Source: Struthidea cinerea (lineage: Eukaryota; Chordata; Aves; Passeriformes; Corcoracidae). From it: a stretch of DNA of 64,000 bases. The stretch is taken from positions 731,513 through 795,512 of the forward strand of contig VZTI01001986.1 of NCBI GenBank assembly GCA_013397865.1, in the 5' to 3' direction. Under the pieces are notes generated by a model. That model saw only the letters and a list, made by a program, of their open reading frames with translations, had not been told where the DNA came from and searched no databases. Numbering within the stretch: the stretch's first letter is position 1; every line of letters begins with the position of its first letter. A program made the translations under genes and the position numbers. Of the stretch, positions 52,985 through 64,000 are shown piece after piece.

Positions 52985-55499
52985 GAGAAAATGATCTGAT
53001 TTTAGCACACCATATTCGTATACCAGTTGTTCTCTAAATACCTCACATCTGCTGCATTAATGTGTGCAGTATAGAAGTCCACAGCTTGGGGAACTGGACA
53101 GATTTTTCTCATATACAAATCCTAACAGGAAGGTTACCCTGAGTATGTCTTGTAACTGACTCCCACTGTAATTGCTGTACTCTGGAATTCAGTATTTTAA
53201 AGTCATCAGCAAACAAAGGAAGCTGGTACATATAAGTTCCTCATCTGAATTTCTCCCTGTATTTGAAAACTAACCAGGATGTCTTTAGAGATTTTCATCT
53301 AGCTTTCTTTACAGCAGTTTCATCAAGGTTCAGCTAACTTTCAGAAATACTTAAGAGATCGTTAAAAGCCAAAAATGTATCCTTAAATCTTGTTTTTATC
53401 TGCTACAGACCTTCACCAGCAGTATTATGATGTATGTACCTGCAATACACATCCAGGAAATTAACTGACCAGAATATCCCCCTCCAATTATTTCATAGTA
53501 ACAGAAAACTGGATCTCTGAAAGATATAATCTGATATAACAGGAAGGCGGAAAGAGAGAATATGAGGCTTGTTTCAAAGTGATTTACAACACAGCAGGAA
53601 TGCCAGTGTCAGTGTTTGGCATTCTTTATTTTCATGGTGCTGTCGAACTGAGTAAAATGCACTGGAAGTCAGAGGGAAATAAAAGTTGTGTATTTGGATG
53701 ATGCATTCACAAACTTTTGGTAGTTTAAATTTGGCAGGTGGCTGTTAGACTGAAACCTCATATTAGAACCAAATGGGATTTAATATTGCATCTGTCTGGG
53801 ACAAAGCAACATCTCCACATGCCTCAGTACTCCTCTTAAACTGTGATCTCCAATGCAACTTAAGTAGCAGCCAGTACTTCCAGCCGCAAGGGTTTTCAGA
53901 AAAGTGCATTTTCATGTGTATGTTATGAGCATATGTGAAAGCTTGAAGAAAATAGACCAGGTGCTGACTTCATTTACATTGGATTAAATCTTGAAAGGCT
54001 TCAGTGCTTCCACACTTTATTTTCCACAGTGTAACCACAGCAAACTTCTGACTACTGCCTGTTTCCCCTAGAAGGAAACTGTACACCAGGATTTTTAGGG
54101 TAAATGGCATTGCTTCTGACATGTTTATCACTTCAGACTAAAAACAAACCCTACCTTTGAAAAAGCCAATGACCAATATGAGCAAATGTTTTCAGAGAGC
54201 AGGATACTGGCCATTCTTTATAGCTAAACACACGGGTAAAATATAAAAATGACAGCGGATGTTTACGGAAACATAATTTACAGCAACAATGCAAAAGGAA
54301 GTAACAGAGACACTCTCTTCCACCTAGGACTGCTGTCATTCTGGATTCATACTGCTTTCTTCACGTCTTGCTCCATCTGTTGCTTTGTGTCCATAAATAC
54401 TGTTCAAAAGCTTTCACTTTGTCTACACAGGTGCCAAAATTTAAGTCTGTCAAACAACTTTATAGAGTAAATAGCTCAGTGGTAAGACCCCTCCAAGGCC
54501 TAGCAAGCACAAAGATATCACCTCTGCCTCTGGAAGTCCCTAACCTGATGCCTCACTGGGTTTATCCTTGATTATCTCAGTCCTCATGCCCCACTTTCGT
54601 AAGTTTAAATATCTCCAGTGGTTTCCACATGACTCTTTGGCCTCCAGTTATGTTTCCTGGCAAACTTTTTCTTCTGACAGGTCAAGAAAGCTTCACTCTC
54701 AGACTGTCTGCAGTTTTGCTGACAGGCAGGAAGCTAACTTCCTTTGAGTTATAGAATAAGCAGCACATATTTTTTAGGAAGGACCAATCTTGGTATTACT
54801 GTGTTTCAAGGCTGCAATAAACACCTCAGACTCTGTATGTATTCCTGAGGCTCAGGCCTGATGGCAAGATCCAAAGGCTCCCTTCAGTACTGGCTAAATT
54901 CCCACTGGATTCATTCCTAGTTGAGACCACACTTATATAGACTGACAGAAAGTTTCTCAGAGCAATGAATGTAAAATTCTGCTCCTGTATCTCAAGGGTG
55001 CTATTTTACATAAATATGCATATGTATTTGCATATGTGTTCCCCTTCCTGCAGAGGTGGGTGGGTCACACTGCAAGTAGTGCATAATGATAAACAGTGCT
55101 GAAATACAAGCCCACTTTAACTGTTGGCAAGCACTGGAGTTATAGAAAAAATTATATGCAGCTATTTCATAAGCATTTACCCAGCAGATAAATACATATT
55201 TATGCATATGTATATTTTTCCCTGTGAAATACAGATAATAGTCAATACAAAAGGGCATTCAAGGATGTCACAAGACAGGCTGCACATGCCAGAAAAATAG
55301 TAGCAACTACAAAGTGAGGATGCTCCAAGCGATGATAATTTGTGACCCTGAGCCAGTGCACACTGGGACAGATGAAAACAACTTGCTCCAAAGCTGCTAT
55401 TGGGGATCTGACATGTTTATCTATTTGGCCCACATGGGGCTGTGTCTTCTAGCACTGACAGCTCCTGCAGGTTGGCAGCTTTTCAAAAGCTTGTCAGGC

Positions 55500-55592
55500 C
55501 TCGATAGCATTCCTATTCCTGCGGAGCTGGGCGGGTCGCGCTGCGGATCACACCGTGATAATCGCGCTGACATGAAACCCCGCGTGCACTGT
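55500..55592. other. Small CpG cluster in intron 2
   Basis: Eleven CpG dinucleotides occur within about 90 bases, including TCGCG, ATCGCG and CCGCG, in an otherwise CpG-poor intron. No coding or repeat identity was recognised. Confidence 0.45.
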
Positions 55593-58500
55593 TAGCACAG
55601 CCACAGAAAGGGGCACCACTGCTTTGCAGCTATTTACCCACTGTTTACCCAGCTGACAACATTTTGTATTTCATATTTATTTAGCTCAAGGAGTAAAATA
55701 GAAAAGGCCTAAAGCAAACTCACTAGAAAATTCGATGTACTAAAGTAATGTTTCCAGCAGAATCCCAGACGCTGGGGTTCCTACAGAATTTCTCCAGCTT
55801 TCCAGACTCTCATGCTACTAAACATCTCTCTGTTTTACACTGCACTTCTGGTGGTAATGGCACAGAGGCTTTCAGCAGAACTACTTTCTTTTGCTGACCA
55901 TCTTTATTTCACTCATAGGAAGAAATCACAATTTTTCCAGTTTGCAAACAGCTTGCAGAATTTGTCAGGCATGTGAGGATCTTTCAGAAAAAGACTATGG
56001 CATTTAATAATGCCATTCCTCCATCAGGACTTAAAAGCTTCTGTACAGGAAAACTTCAGAGAAAATACATCCCTGCTACAGAAAGATGATCATCCGTTGC
56101 TAAACTTTATATATTTATTGACTATAATCACTTTAGCTTTCTGCATTTGTCTGTCATTCTGGAGGACTTGCTTATTACACTGTAGTACTTACTGTTGTTT
56201 TATAATGAGGTTTGCAAGCACTGGAAACCGGACAGATTTTTTTTTCAAGCTGCCAGCTAAGGAAGTTTTCAACCTATTACACAATAAATTGAATAAAAAC
56301 TACAATGATATAAGAAATTGCGACTCCAGCAGAACTATTGATTTATTTCATCAGGAAAAATACACCAGGAAATAAAGCTATAACTTAATATATGTAAGTC
56401 AAATTAACTAATTTAGGTAAATTAATAGGTTTTAAAAAGGAAGTTATTAAATTATATATATCTATACATTAGAGAAGGGAGCAGGATACAATGCTTTGGA
56501 TGCTTCTTTGCCAGAAATGTCTTAATATAGAGCATTAGACTCTAAAATATAATCTTGCCAAGCAATTATATCCACATATGAGAATAAATTGTTGGGGATA
56601 CTGACTTGGCTTTTGGAGGTAACAGTAGCTCCTAACAAAACAAATATCTGAAATTGAGAGCTTTATTAAAATAAGATGAATCTACCCAGCATAGAGCATT
56701 CTAAAGTTCATGTTCAGCTTTGTTTTAAAGAACGGAAACCCCAAACTATGCACAATCTTGCATTGTAGTCTCAAAGTTGTTATACCTCTCTCGTCCTATC
56801 AGTGTGCTTTTAATACTCCTTCCTCAAAGTCATTAATAAACACATCATTTATAGGCAGAAACTTAATATTCTAATCAATTTCTACTCATTTTAGTGGCTG
56901 TATGTAAGCAGATTATTTTTTCCAGATGACTCGTACTCCAAAGGAGTACAAAGGACACACTTCAGACCCTTGTAGTCCCAACATGTGTGGTTTCCTCACA
57001 CTGGGAAGGCCTGGAAGTGAGCCGCCTGGCCCGGCGCCAACCCAAACCATGGTCAGTCTAAACACAGCACCGGCAAATGTTACTTTCTGACACTTCACTG
57101 CTACTGTAGAGTATCGTTTAGCATCCTCCTCAGTGGCTGAGATTTATACACAGCTCCTCACACAACTTCCTTCATCTCATCCCTTCCCTCCACTGCAAGA
57201 TTCTACCAGCCAAGCACAGTGGAATTAAAGAGAAACACTCATGTGACATTGCCTTGTGTTACGCAAGAAGATATGTTTATAAAGTTGTTGAATGCCCATG
57301 GAGACCTGGGAAATCAGCACACCAGGATGCTCTGCAAGGCTTCTCAGTCAGTTCTACCCACTTAAATATATTTTGCCTCAGCGCTTTTTCCTGAAAATTA
57401 TTATCTGAATAGTTAAACTATTATTTTACTACTAAAAGAAGTATTTGAACCTGCACACATATTTAGTCCAGATATGCAAATGGTTAGGAATTTTATTCCC
57501 TCCTTTCTGGTTACCACAGATATGTAAGCATATGCTCTCTATTCATCTCAGGAAATGTAAATTTTCCTTCCAATACAAAGTGAGTCTTTTCTCTACAACA
57601 TCTATACCAAATGGCACTGACAGACTGCACGTTAGTTCTCCTGGCTCCATCTGTGTTCTGCTCTTCTTGGAAAGCACAAGGTCCATAATGATCAGCGGTG
57701 GTTTGGCCAAAGGGAAAATGTCACCAGCTTGGACTGAGGGGTGGCTCACGCAGAGTTCTGCCACCTCCAGAAAGGTCTGGGCTCATAAAGCCCCACTGAA
57801 CATAATGGGAGGTGACAGCACTCAGCATCTCTCAGGAGGCAAGCAGAATTCCACAGAAACAGAAGTCCGCTTTTCACACAAACAAAATTTGCTTTCTACA
57901 GAAAGCCTACATTAAATATCAATTTGTAGTCTGAAAATTTGCAGTTATGAGTAGTGCTGTTATTAATGCAATATCCTGGGGGAGTGGGGGATTTTGAGTC
58001 AATTACTGAGATGACAGAAGCAAGGTAAGTGCTTGATAAAGCATCCCAGGAAGAAATTTCCTGAAATACTCAGAATCTGAGTTTTACAGAAACTGGCATG
58101 TGCAGCATTGCTGAAGTCCAGATAAGGAACAAGATATTCAGCCTGGTACTGTATCTCTTCTATACAATGACAGCAAGTGTTGCTCTCAAACATGCGGGGA
58201 AAATAGTCTCTTGTTCCACCTGTTCAGCTCCTGCCTGCAATAGCATTAATTCAGGGTCAGTTACCTCTTCAGAGCTGGCAGCAGAACGTAGTAATTTAAA
58301 ACCCCCCTCTGGTGCCTAAAGAAAATACCAAACACAGCTGAGAATTCAAATTTTCTTCATATCTGGGAGAAGCAGGAAATCAGTTTTCATGTGTTCCTGT
58401 GCAAGCATCTGGTTTTCACTCATAGCAGTCAACTATGCTTACCAAAGCTCCAGTTCACCATGTCTGCTAGAAATACTGAAGGCTAAATTGTCATCTTATT

Positions 58501-59093
58501 ATCTCACGTTAACACATTGTCACTGGGCACGGGCAAGGGACTACAGCAGATCCCAGTGGCAGCTTTTCCTAAAACTAGTAATTCTAGATATTAACAGAAA
58601 TGCTAAAATTGCCACTTACATTTTGCTATAATTTAAACCATCCAAATTGCCTCTGCTCTGTTCAGTATTACAGAAAAGTAATCCCAGTGATGCCAGGAAG
58701 CAATGAAAGAGCTGTCTTCAGTTATTTCCTTCCAAATGCTTTTAAATGAGGAGGGTAACCATGACCAGAGGAGTTGAGAAGTGAACACTCTGAGCTGCAT
58801 TTTTCCTGTTTGCTGATATTTTGATGCTATTTTCATGCGCTCAGGGCTCTTCCACATAGCTGATCTCCGGCAGGTCATCAGTCACAAAGGAGATCATACA
58901 GCATGAGAAACTCAATTGATTAAAGATAATCTGTATAACTGTGGGAGGTGAGATTATCAAATCTTGGTAAATTGCATTGCACAACGAATCTGCAGTTACC
59001 CAGGGAAGAAATAAATAAATCAAAACACAAAACAAAACAAACAAACAAAAAGAATTTAACTTAGGAGGTAAACTCCATGGAAAAAGCACTGAC

Positions 59094-59254
59094 CTTTTTT
59101 ACATTTTTGTTTACATCAACCAAGTTGAGCAGAAAGATGTGGTCCTTTGCCCCGACTAGTAGCCGGCCCCTCTCCTCGTCTAGCAGCAGGGTTCGAAAAT
59201 CAAGCCCCTCTGTTGAGCCCAGGAATGGGATGCAGCTGTTTGAAAGCAGCAAGT
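59094..59254 (-). CDS. SEMA3D: SEMA3D coding exon 2, start of sema domain
   Basis: This 161-base exon starts after a CATAG acceptor with the last two bases of an Asp codon and ends in phase 0 at AAG before the donor GTCAGT. It encodes about residues 51-104, including LLLSNSCIPFLGSTEGLDF and LLLDEERGRLLVGAKDHIF. The second segment forms the first strands of blade 1 of the propeller, and the DEERGRL..GAKDHIF motif is typical of class 3 semaphorins. The apparent Met upstream of the Leu run is not a start: reading through the acceptor gives an in-frame ATG only by chance. The gene's true first coding exon is off the right edge. Confidence 0.96.
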
Positions 59255-62200
59255 CTATGGAAAAAGGAAGAAAATCTTTATAATCAAAATGTTTATATAT
59301 GACTCATCAGTGTTTTTTATAAATATATGCAACCAGCATGGAGTGTACCAGAGAGGTAAGTGCAGTCTTGGAGCATGTCTTTCCAGAGTCATAATACAAT
59401 TCCTGTTAACTTTGGATTTCTCTGGTGGTTTTGATACTTTCAAATTAGGTAATATATACTTTCACAAAATATTTTTCTGTATAAAATTTTCTTAATAAAT
59501 TATCTGTATGGCATAAAGGAATGAGAAATTCAGAAATTAGAAACCAAGACAGATCTTTGCAAAATGTGTGCTATATCTTTCCTTCATTCTAAGGAAACTA
59601 ATTATATTTATATCACCATATTCATGGATACACATTATCAATGATCAATACCTCACCATATTTGGTGCTCCAGATATAAAGCAGCAAAGAAGGTCAATGC
59701 CAGCCAAGAATAATTAGGAGCAGGAGACAGTGGGATTTGAAGATCATCCAGTTCAACTCCCTCACTATGAGGAGGAACATCTTTCACTAGATCAGCTTGC
59801 TCAAAGCCCCACCTAACACAGCCTTGAACACTTCCAGGGATGGGGTATCTGCATCTTCTCTGGGCAACCTGTACCAGTTTCTCACCACTCTCATCGTAGA
59901 AAATGTCTTTCTTATATCCAGTTTCTATCCACTCTCTTTTAGTTTATAACTATTGCCCCTTGTCCTGTCACTAAATGTTTTGGTAAAAAGTCCTTCCACA
60001 TCTTTTTTACAAGCCCCTTTTATATTTTTAAAAGCTGCAATAAGGTCCCCTCAGAGCTTTCTTTTCTCCAGGCTGAACAACCCCAAACCTCTCAGCCTGT
60101 CTTCATAGGGAAGGAGTTACAGCCCTCTGATCATTTTCAGGGCTCTTCCTTCCAAGGTCCATGTCTTCCTTGAACTGGGTGCCCCAGAACTGAATGTAGG
60201 ACTGTAGGTAATTAAGAAAAAAAAAAAAAAGGTGCTCCGTGAAACTAATGAAAGAACCTATACTGCTGCAAAAGAGCTAAAAGGCTGTAAAATAAAAATT
60301 CTGTAGCATTTTGTTGAATGAATACTCTGTGGACGTAATTCTGGATGGGGACACAAACAACATATAGAAAAAAGCACAAGGATAGTTAAGTCTTGTTGGG
60401 TAGTCATTACTTTGGGGAAAAGAAAATAAACATGTGAATCAGTTCTTCCACAAGCAAACTCTCCAAGCTAAACTATTTGGAAATCTTCAGACAGAAAGGC
60501 AAATCCTGTATTTAACTGAACATAAAATTAAGGGTATTTCCACCTTCCTGGCACTGGATGGACAATGTAGCATTCCTGCTAGAAAAGCCAGATTTACTGC
60601 ACAAGTTATTGGCACATCCTGATCATGATGAAAATTAGGGCCAGTGTTTTGGAGAAGAAGTGCTGAATGAAATAAAGGGAAAAAAAACCCACCCAAATAT
60701 TTTTCTCCAAGGTCTCTCACAAACCAAGTGACAGGCAAGAAAAGATTAAGTTCTGGTGCTGGCTAATGAACAGCATTGTAGGGGGAAAAATATTTTATCA
60801 TTATTAATCTGACTACCTGGTATATAATTATGACAATTATTTTTTGGCTCAGTCACTTCTACTTAAGTTTGTGTACTTTTGTCTGGCTTAGTGCAGGATG
60901 TTGTTATGGTACAATCTGAAAACAAATTGTCGTGCATTGCAGCTCCTATTCCCCTAGGTGAGATTTATTTGGCAGTACTTTGGGAAAAAATCTTGCTTCA
61001 CACTGAAAAATTTTATCCAATGCTGCTGAACACTACACTACTATACACCAGCACTGTCCTTTCCCACATATCTTTTGTGAAGGCAAAGATGTCAGGATTT
61101 GTTTTCTAAACTAGTAACACTTTAAAAGATCTGTTTATTAATTGCCAGCCAGATCACTTTAGGAGCAGCTTATAGTTAACGTGGTACTATAAAAACCTCA
61201 GTCCTCATCTGCAGGACACAAGTAACTAACATACAGAATACGAGGGAAAATTCCTTCCCATCTGCAGCCACAGGAATTTGATCTGAGGAAGGATAAATTA
61301 CATGCTTGTGCAAATGCTCTAAAGCACTTTCAGCACTTAGAGCCATGCAAAGCATGGGCCTTTGCAAGAGTGTCAATTGCAAAAATATGTGGATTTGATT
61401 CTTCTCCATATACATGAAGGATGATGACTGAGACTGCTGTCTACTTCCAATTTCCTTCTTATTTGAAAGGAATGATCTCTGAAGAGACCATCCCAAATGG
61501 ACATTTGTCATCTGTTGTTTAACAGTTCTAGAATTTCTCAGTAAAAAAACCCCACCTAGAACAGCTACAACAGTGAGGGAAAATGCTGCCTCATGACTGA
61601 AATGCCCAAGTGGGAATGAGCCCTGCCTGATGCCTTGTACAATCATTTATTTCACTGCATCATAAGGAAAACATCTGTAGAACACTCCAGATTGAAATGA
61701 CAACACTGCACACTCCTTTCTTACTGATGCAAATGACAACACAAGCTGCAAAGTGGTGAAGAATCAGGTTTGGTCAGTTATTTACTATTGAAAACGGCTT
61801 GGAAATAAGACTCTGAGCATGGCCACTGATAAGACTGTAACTGTAATATGACCTAATAAAACTTTACAAGTAAATATTAACAGAGGGTTGATTAAATTTC
61901 AGCCAAATTAATAATTTTTCTCACTCCATAAAACAACACAATTCAATCTTACACGTTGAAATTTCCCTTCACAGCGAGACATACTTACTATCACCAAGGA
62001 TATTACACTGGAAAAATTTACTGTGGAAAGCACATTTCCCAATGATTTTCAAGCTTAGAGCAAGCTGTTGATTTGAATCACTGCATCTCTGTAGCCTGGC
62101 TAACACAGAACCAGCACTCTCACAAGGCACAGTAACAAAGTTAGTTACAGGGGATGGTCTTTCATGAGTACATGTTCAGCACTCAGAGTTTATGGTCTCT

Positions 62201-64000
62201 ATTTGCTATTTTCCTCAGAATTAAATACTTTTTTCAGACTGGTGATTAAATAAGTATCCAGCTAAATCCCCTTCTGGGTTAATATTTCACTGCTGAGTGG
62301 TAGAAGCTGGAATAGTGACTGGGTTTTATTCATTTAGCACAGTATCTCAGAGGACTTGGCTCAAAACAGCATGATCATTGCTTACTTATAACATCTCCAG
62401 CAGCAGAGCCACAGCAAAGAGCCTTCAAAAGTAAAAATTCTCTTCTCATAATATGTATTTGCATTTATAAAACATATTTACACTTCTTAGAATCAAGTCA
62501 CGTGTGGTGACCATGTTACCATTCCTCAACTCCAGCATGCTGTCAGAATGCAGCAATGTGGAACCACTTGGTTCGACTCAGAATGCCCTTTGTGACCAGT
62601 TACAGACTTTTTTTTAATGACAAGCCATGCCTAAATTAGCAGAAAGGGAACATCTCAGCCTCTTTCAAAACAGTTACATCTAATGACAACTTTGAAGGAC
62701 TCTGAAATTAAAGGCTGTGTAACTTTCATATACGGGAAAGAACAAAGGTTGCATCGCTTTCCTTTAGGTAGGAGCAAGTCCTTTCTCATGTTGGAGAATA
62801 CTCATGAAGATGAAGATTTATGTGGGCATTGCAGAAACTCTCAACCAAATTTCTGGGATAAAGAAAAGTATTTATAGCATGACTGCAGCAATTTATCCAA
62901 TTCCTAAGGTATGCTGAGTTTAAAATTGACCAGTTGACCCCAGATGTCTTAGTATGAAGGCAAAGAGAATAAATACTTCCAGACTACTACCAATCTCTAC
63001 TATGTACTGCAAGAAGTAAATTACATTTTGTTTAGCTGCATGTCACCATGGACAAAGCTGTGCATGCGAAGTGGCTCTCGTTGCTATACAATACCATCAG
63101 GCCTGGTGAAAAACGTAATATTCATAGAACAGCAGGGCCTCTCCAAAAAGATACAGATAACTGGGACTAGAGAAAACATGACTTTTGTTGTCACAATTTT
63201 GTGTTAAAACCTTGGTTATGAGAAGCCCAAAAAAGAACTATGTACTAAACCCCACATTTTGCAGTTAGGGACTTCTCTGTTCATCTTTTAGGACTGAATT
63301 GTTCCCCAGGAGGGTACTACAGCTATAAAAGTGACTGTGTAAAGAACACTTTTCCAAAGATTCCTAAAAAATTCAGGAGTACTCTGCTGTAGAATTTCAG
63401 GCATTTCAGGGCATTTTCACTTCAACCTTCAAGCATCTCTATAGGAATGCTCAAGAGAGAGCATACTTAACATATCCAACATCTCTGTTTGCAAAATGTC
63501 ATTATTTCAGGTAGGTATATAGGAACGACATTGTCTAAGATACAGAGGGTTAAATATAAAGAAATGTCACGTTTCAGGCAATTTGAGAAACTTCTCTCCT
63601 TTTATTAATTTTCCAAACATAGCTTCCCAGATATTACTGAAAAGCAGACAAGCGACTACAGTAGGGTAGCTCAATTCCCTAAACTAAGAGTAACTTTGCA
63701 AAATAGTTATACACTGATAATAATAAAGGGCCTCTGGAAGCAATGCTAATAAAAAATTCCTATTGTAAAAACTTGGACTACCTATTCTCCTATGGTAAAG
63801 TGAGCTACGGGTCACTGAATAACTACATTAAGTCTCTAACAGGCTAGTTTTATGTCTTCGAGGTGTGCCAAGCAACCTCTCTCAGGTTCAGAGTCTTCTG
63901 TGAGGATGCGCAGGTGGGAGCCAGTTTCTGCCTCGTAGACGTAGGAACATCGCAACAGCACTGTGGTAACTGGAAGCTGAAGGGCAAGGCAACTCAGAGA
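59255..64000 (-). other. SEMA3D intron 1 (incomplete, runs off right edge)
   Basis: Intron between coding exon 2 and the first coding exon, which is not in the window: no sequence for PRLKLTYK or a signal peptide was found. It contains a CR1 fragment (59731-60210) and a 14-A run near 60216. At the right edge an open frame on the minus strand runs out of the window (see findings). Confidence 0.75.
59731..60210 (-). mobile_element. CR1 LINE fragment, longer copy, inverted
   Basis: Read on the plus strand it is the reverse complement of CR1. It has GATCATCCAGTTCAACTCCC near its left end, TCCAGGCTGAACAACCCCAA at about 60068, and GGGTGCCCCAGAACTGAATG near its right end. About 480 bases remain, extending further 5' than the other two copies. 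The 8-base tail repeats are not recognisable and the copy is clearly eroded. It lies in the same orientation as SEMA3D. Confidence 0.92.

Larger units (their letters stand above)
46742..59093 (-). other. SEMA3D intron 2
   Basis: A 12.4 kb intron, the longest complete one here. It contains a 28-base period tandem duplication (48515-48562), a TA-rich microsatellite (50385-50475), the tRNA-Ile/CR1 SINE (52841-52984) and a small CpG cluster (55500-55592). A CAAA-rich tract near 59020-59050 lies just downstream of the exon 2 donor. Confidence 0.85.
2863..59254 (-). other. SEMA3D: SEMA3D gene, central part (coding exons 2-12, sema domain)
   Basis: Secreted class 3 semaphorin. Family members are guidance cues that signal through neuropilin/plexin receptors in axon pathfinding, neural crest migration and vascular patterning. 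Eleven minus-strand exons with AG/GT borders join in one frame (161, 63, 120, 94, 129, 143, 115, 70, 145, 223 and 89 bases). They encode the sema propeller from the segment LLLSNSCIPFLG to the segment VVLEELQIFK. SEMA3D is preferred over SEMA3A, 3C and 3E because of segments I recall as specific to it: LLLSNSCIPFLG, KNVKKIYWPAAKE, GRLKCPFDPQQPFASVM and HKESADHRWVQY. The paralogues differ at these places. There is no frameshift or internal stop, so the gene looks functional. The start codon, signal peptide, PSI, Ig domain, furin sites and basic tail are outside the window, so those parts cannot be judged. Confidence 0.96.

Noticed and set aside
57445..57915. 156-codon open frame on the plus strand in intron 2
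   Set aside because: No protein resemblance recognised; opposite strand to the gene, with an overlapping frame on the other strand; chance.
61176..61646. 156-codon open frame on the minus strand in intron 1
   Set aside because: No signal peptide, no resemblance to the SEMA3D N-terminus and no known domain; chance.
59255..64000. First SEMA3D coding exon with signal peptide
   Set aside because: Searched the minus strand for the PRLKLTYK segment and a hydrophobic leader with a donor; not found, so it lies outside the window.
1..64000. Bacterial-type systems (operons, CRISPR arrays, phage or defence islands)
   Set aside because: The window is a spliced vertebrate gene with avian retroelements; no direct-repeat arrays or dense long reading frames exist.

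Overview
The window is vertebrate genomic DNA, almost certainly avian. It holds the middle of one large multi-exon gene on the minus strand, the class 3 semaphorin SEMA3D (the orthologue of chicken collapsin-2). Eleven consecutive coding exons were found by reading the minus strand for semaphorin protein sequence. Each is bounded by AG/GT splice sites and all join in frame. Together they give 1,352 coding bases, about 450 residues, covering nearly the whole sema beta-propeller (roughly residues 51 to 501 of a protein of about 780). The exon with the start codon and signal peptide lies beyond the right edge. The exons for the PSI and Ig domains and the basic tail lie beyond the left edge.

Layout from high to low coordinate, which is the direction of transcription: intron 1 (59255-64000, incomplete), coding exon 2 (59094-59254), a 12.4 kb intron, exon 3 (46679-46741), exon 4 (44960-45079), exon 5 (40486-40579), exon 6 (37109-37237), exon 7 (31149-31291), a 12.2 kb intron, exon 8 (18796-18910), a 438-base intron, exon 9 (18288-18357), exon 10 (16804-16948), a 10.6 kb intron, exon 11 (6008-6230), exon 12 (2863-2951), then intron 12 running off the left edge. 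Exon numbers assume one upstream coding exon, as in the human gene.

The remaining ~98% is intron. It is AT-rich and repeat-poor. Recognisable mobile DNA is three truncated CR1 LINE fragments (12910-13157 and 43845-44042 on +, 59731-60210 on -) and one short composite SINE (52841-52984, -) with a tRNA-Ile-like head and a CR1-like tail. CR1 copies ending in short tandem ATTCTATG-like repeats point to a bird. The tRNA-Ile/CR1 SINE resembles TguSINE1 of zebra finch and suggests a songbird, though this rests on memory of the family and not on alignment. A 93-N gap (27154-27246) and a single N (23541) mark assembly trouble at homopolymers.

I see no second protein-coding gene, no RNA gene and no undescribed system. 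Other open frames of 60 to 156 codons look like chance frames in intron. The points most worth a second look are the composite SINE, the homopolymeric polypyrimidine tract at the exon 7 acceptor, two intronic CpG clusters, the G-rich purine tract, an 18-base perfect palindrome and an open frame running off the right edge.
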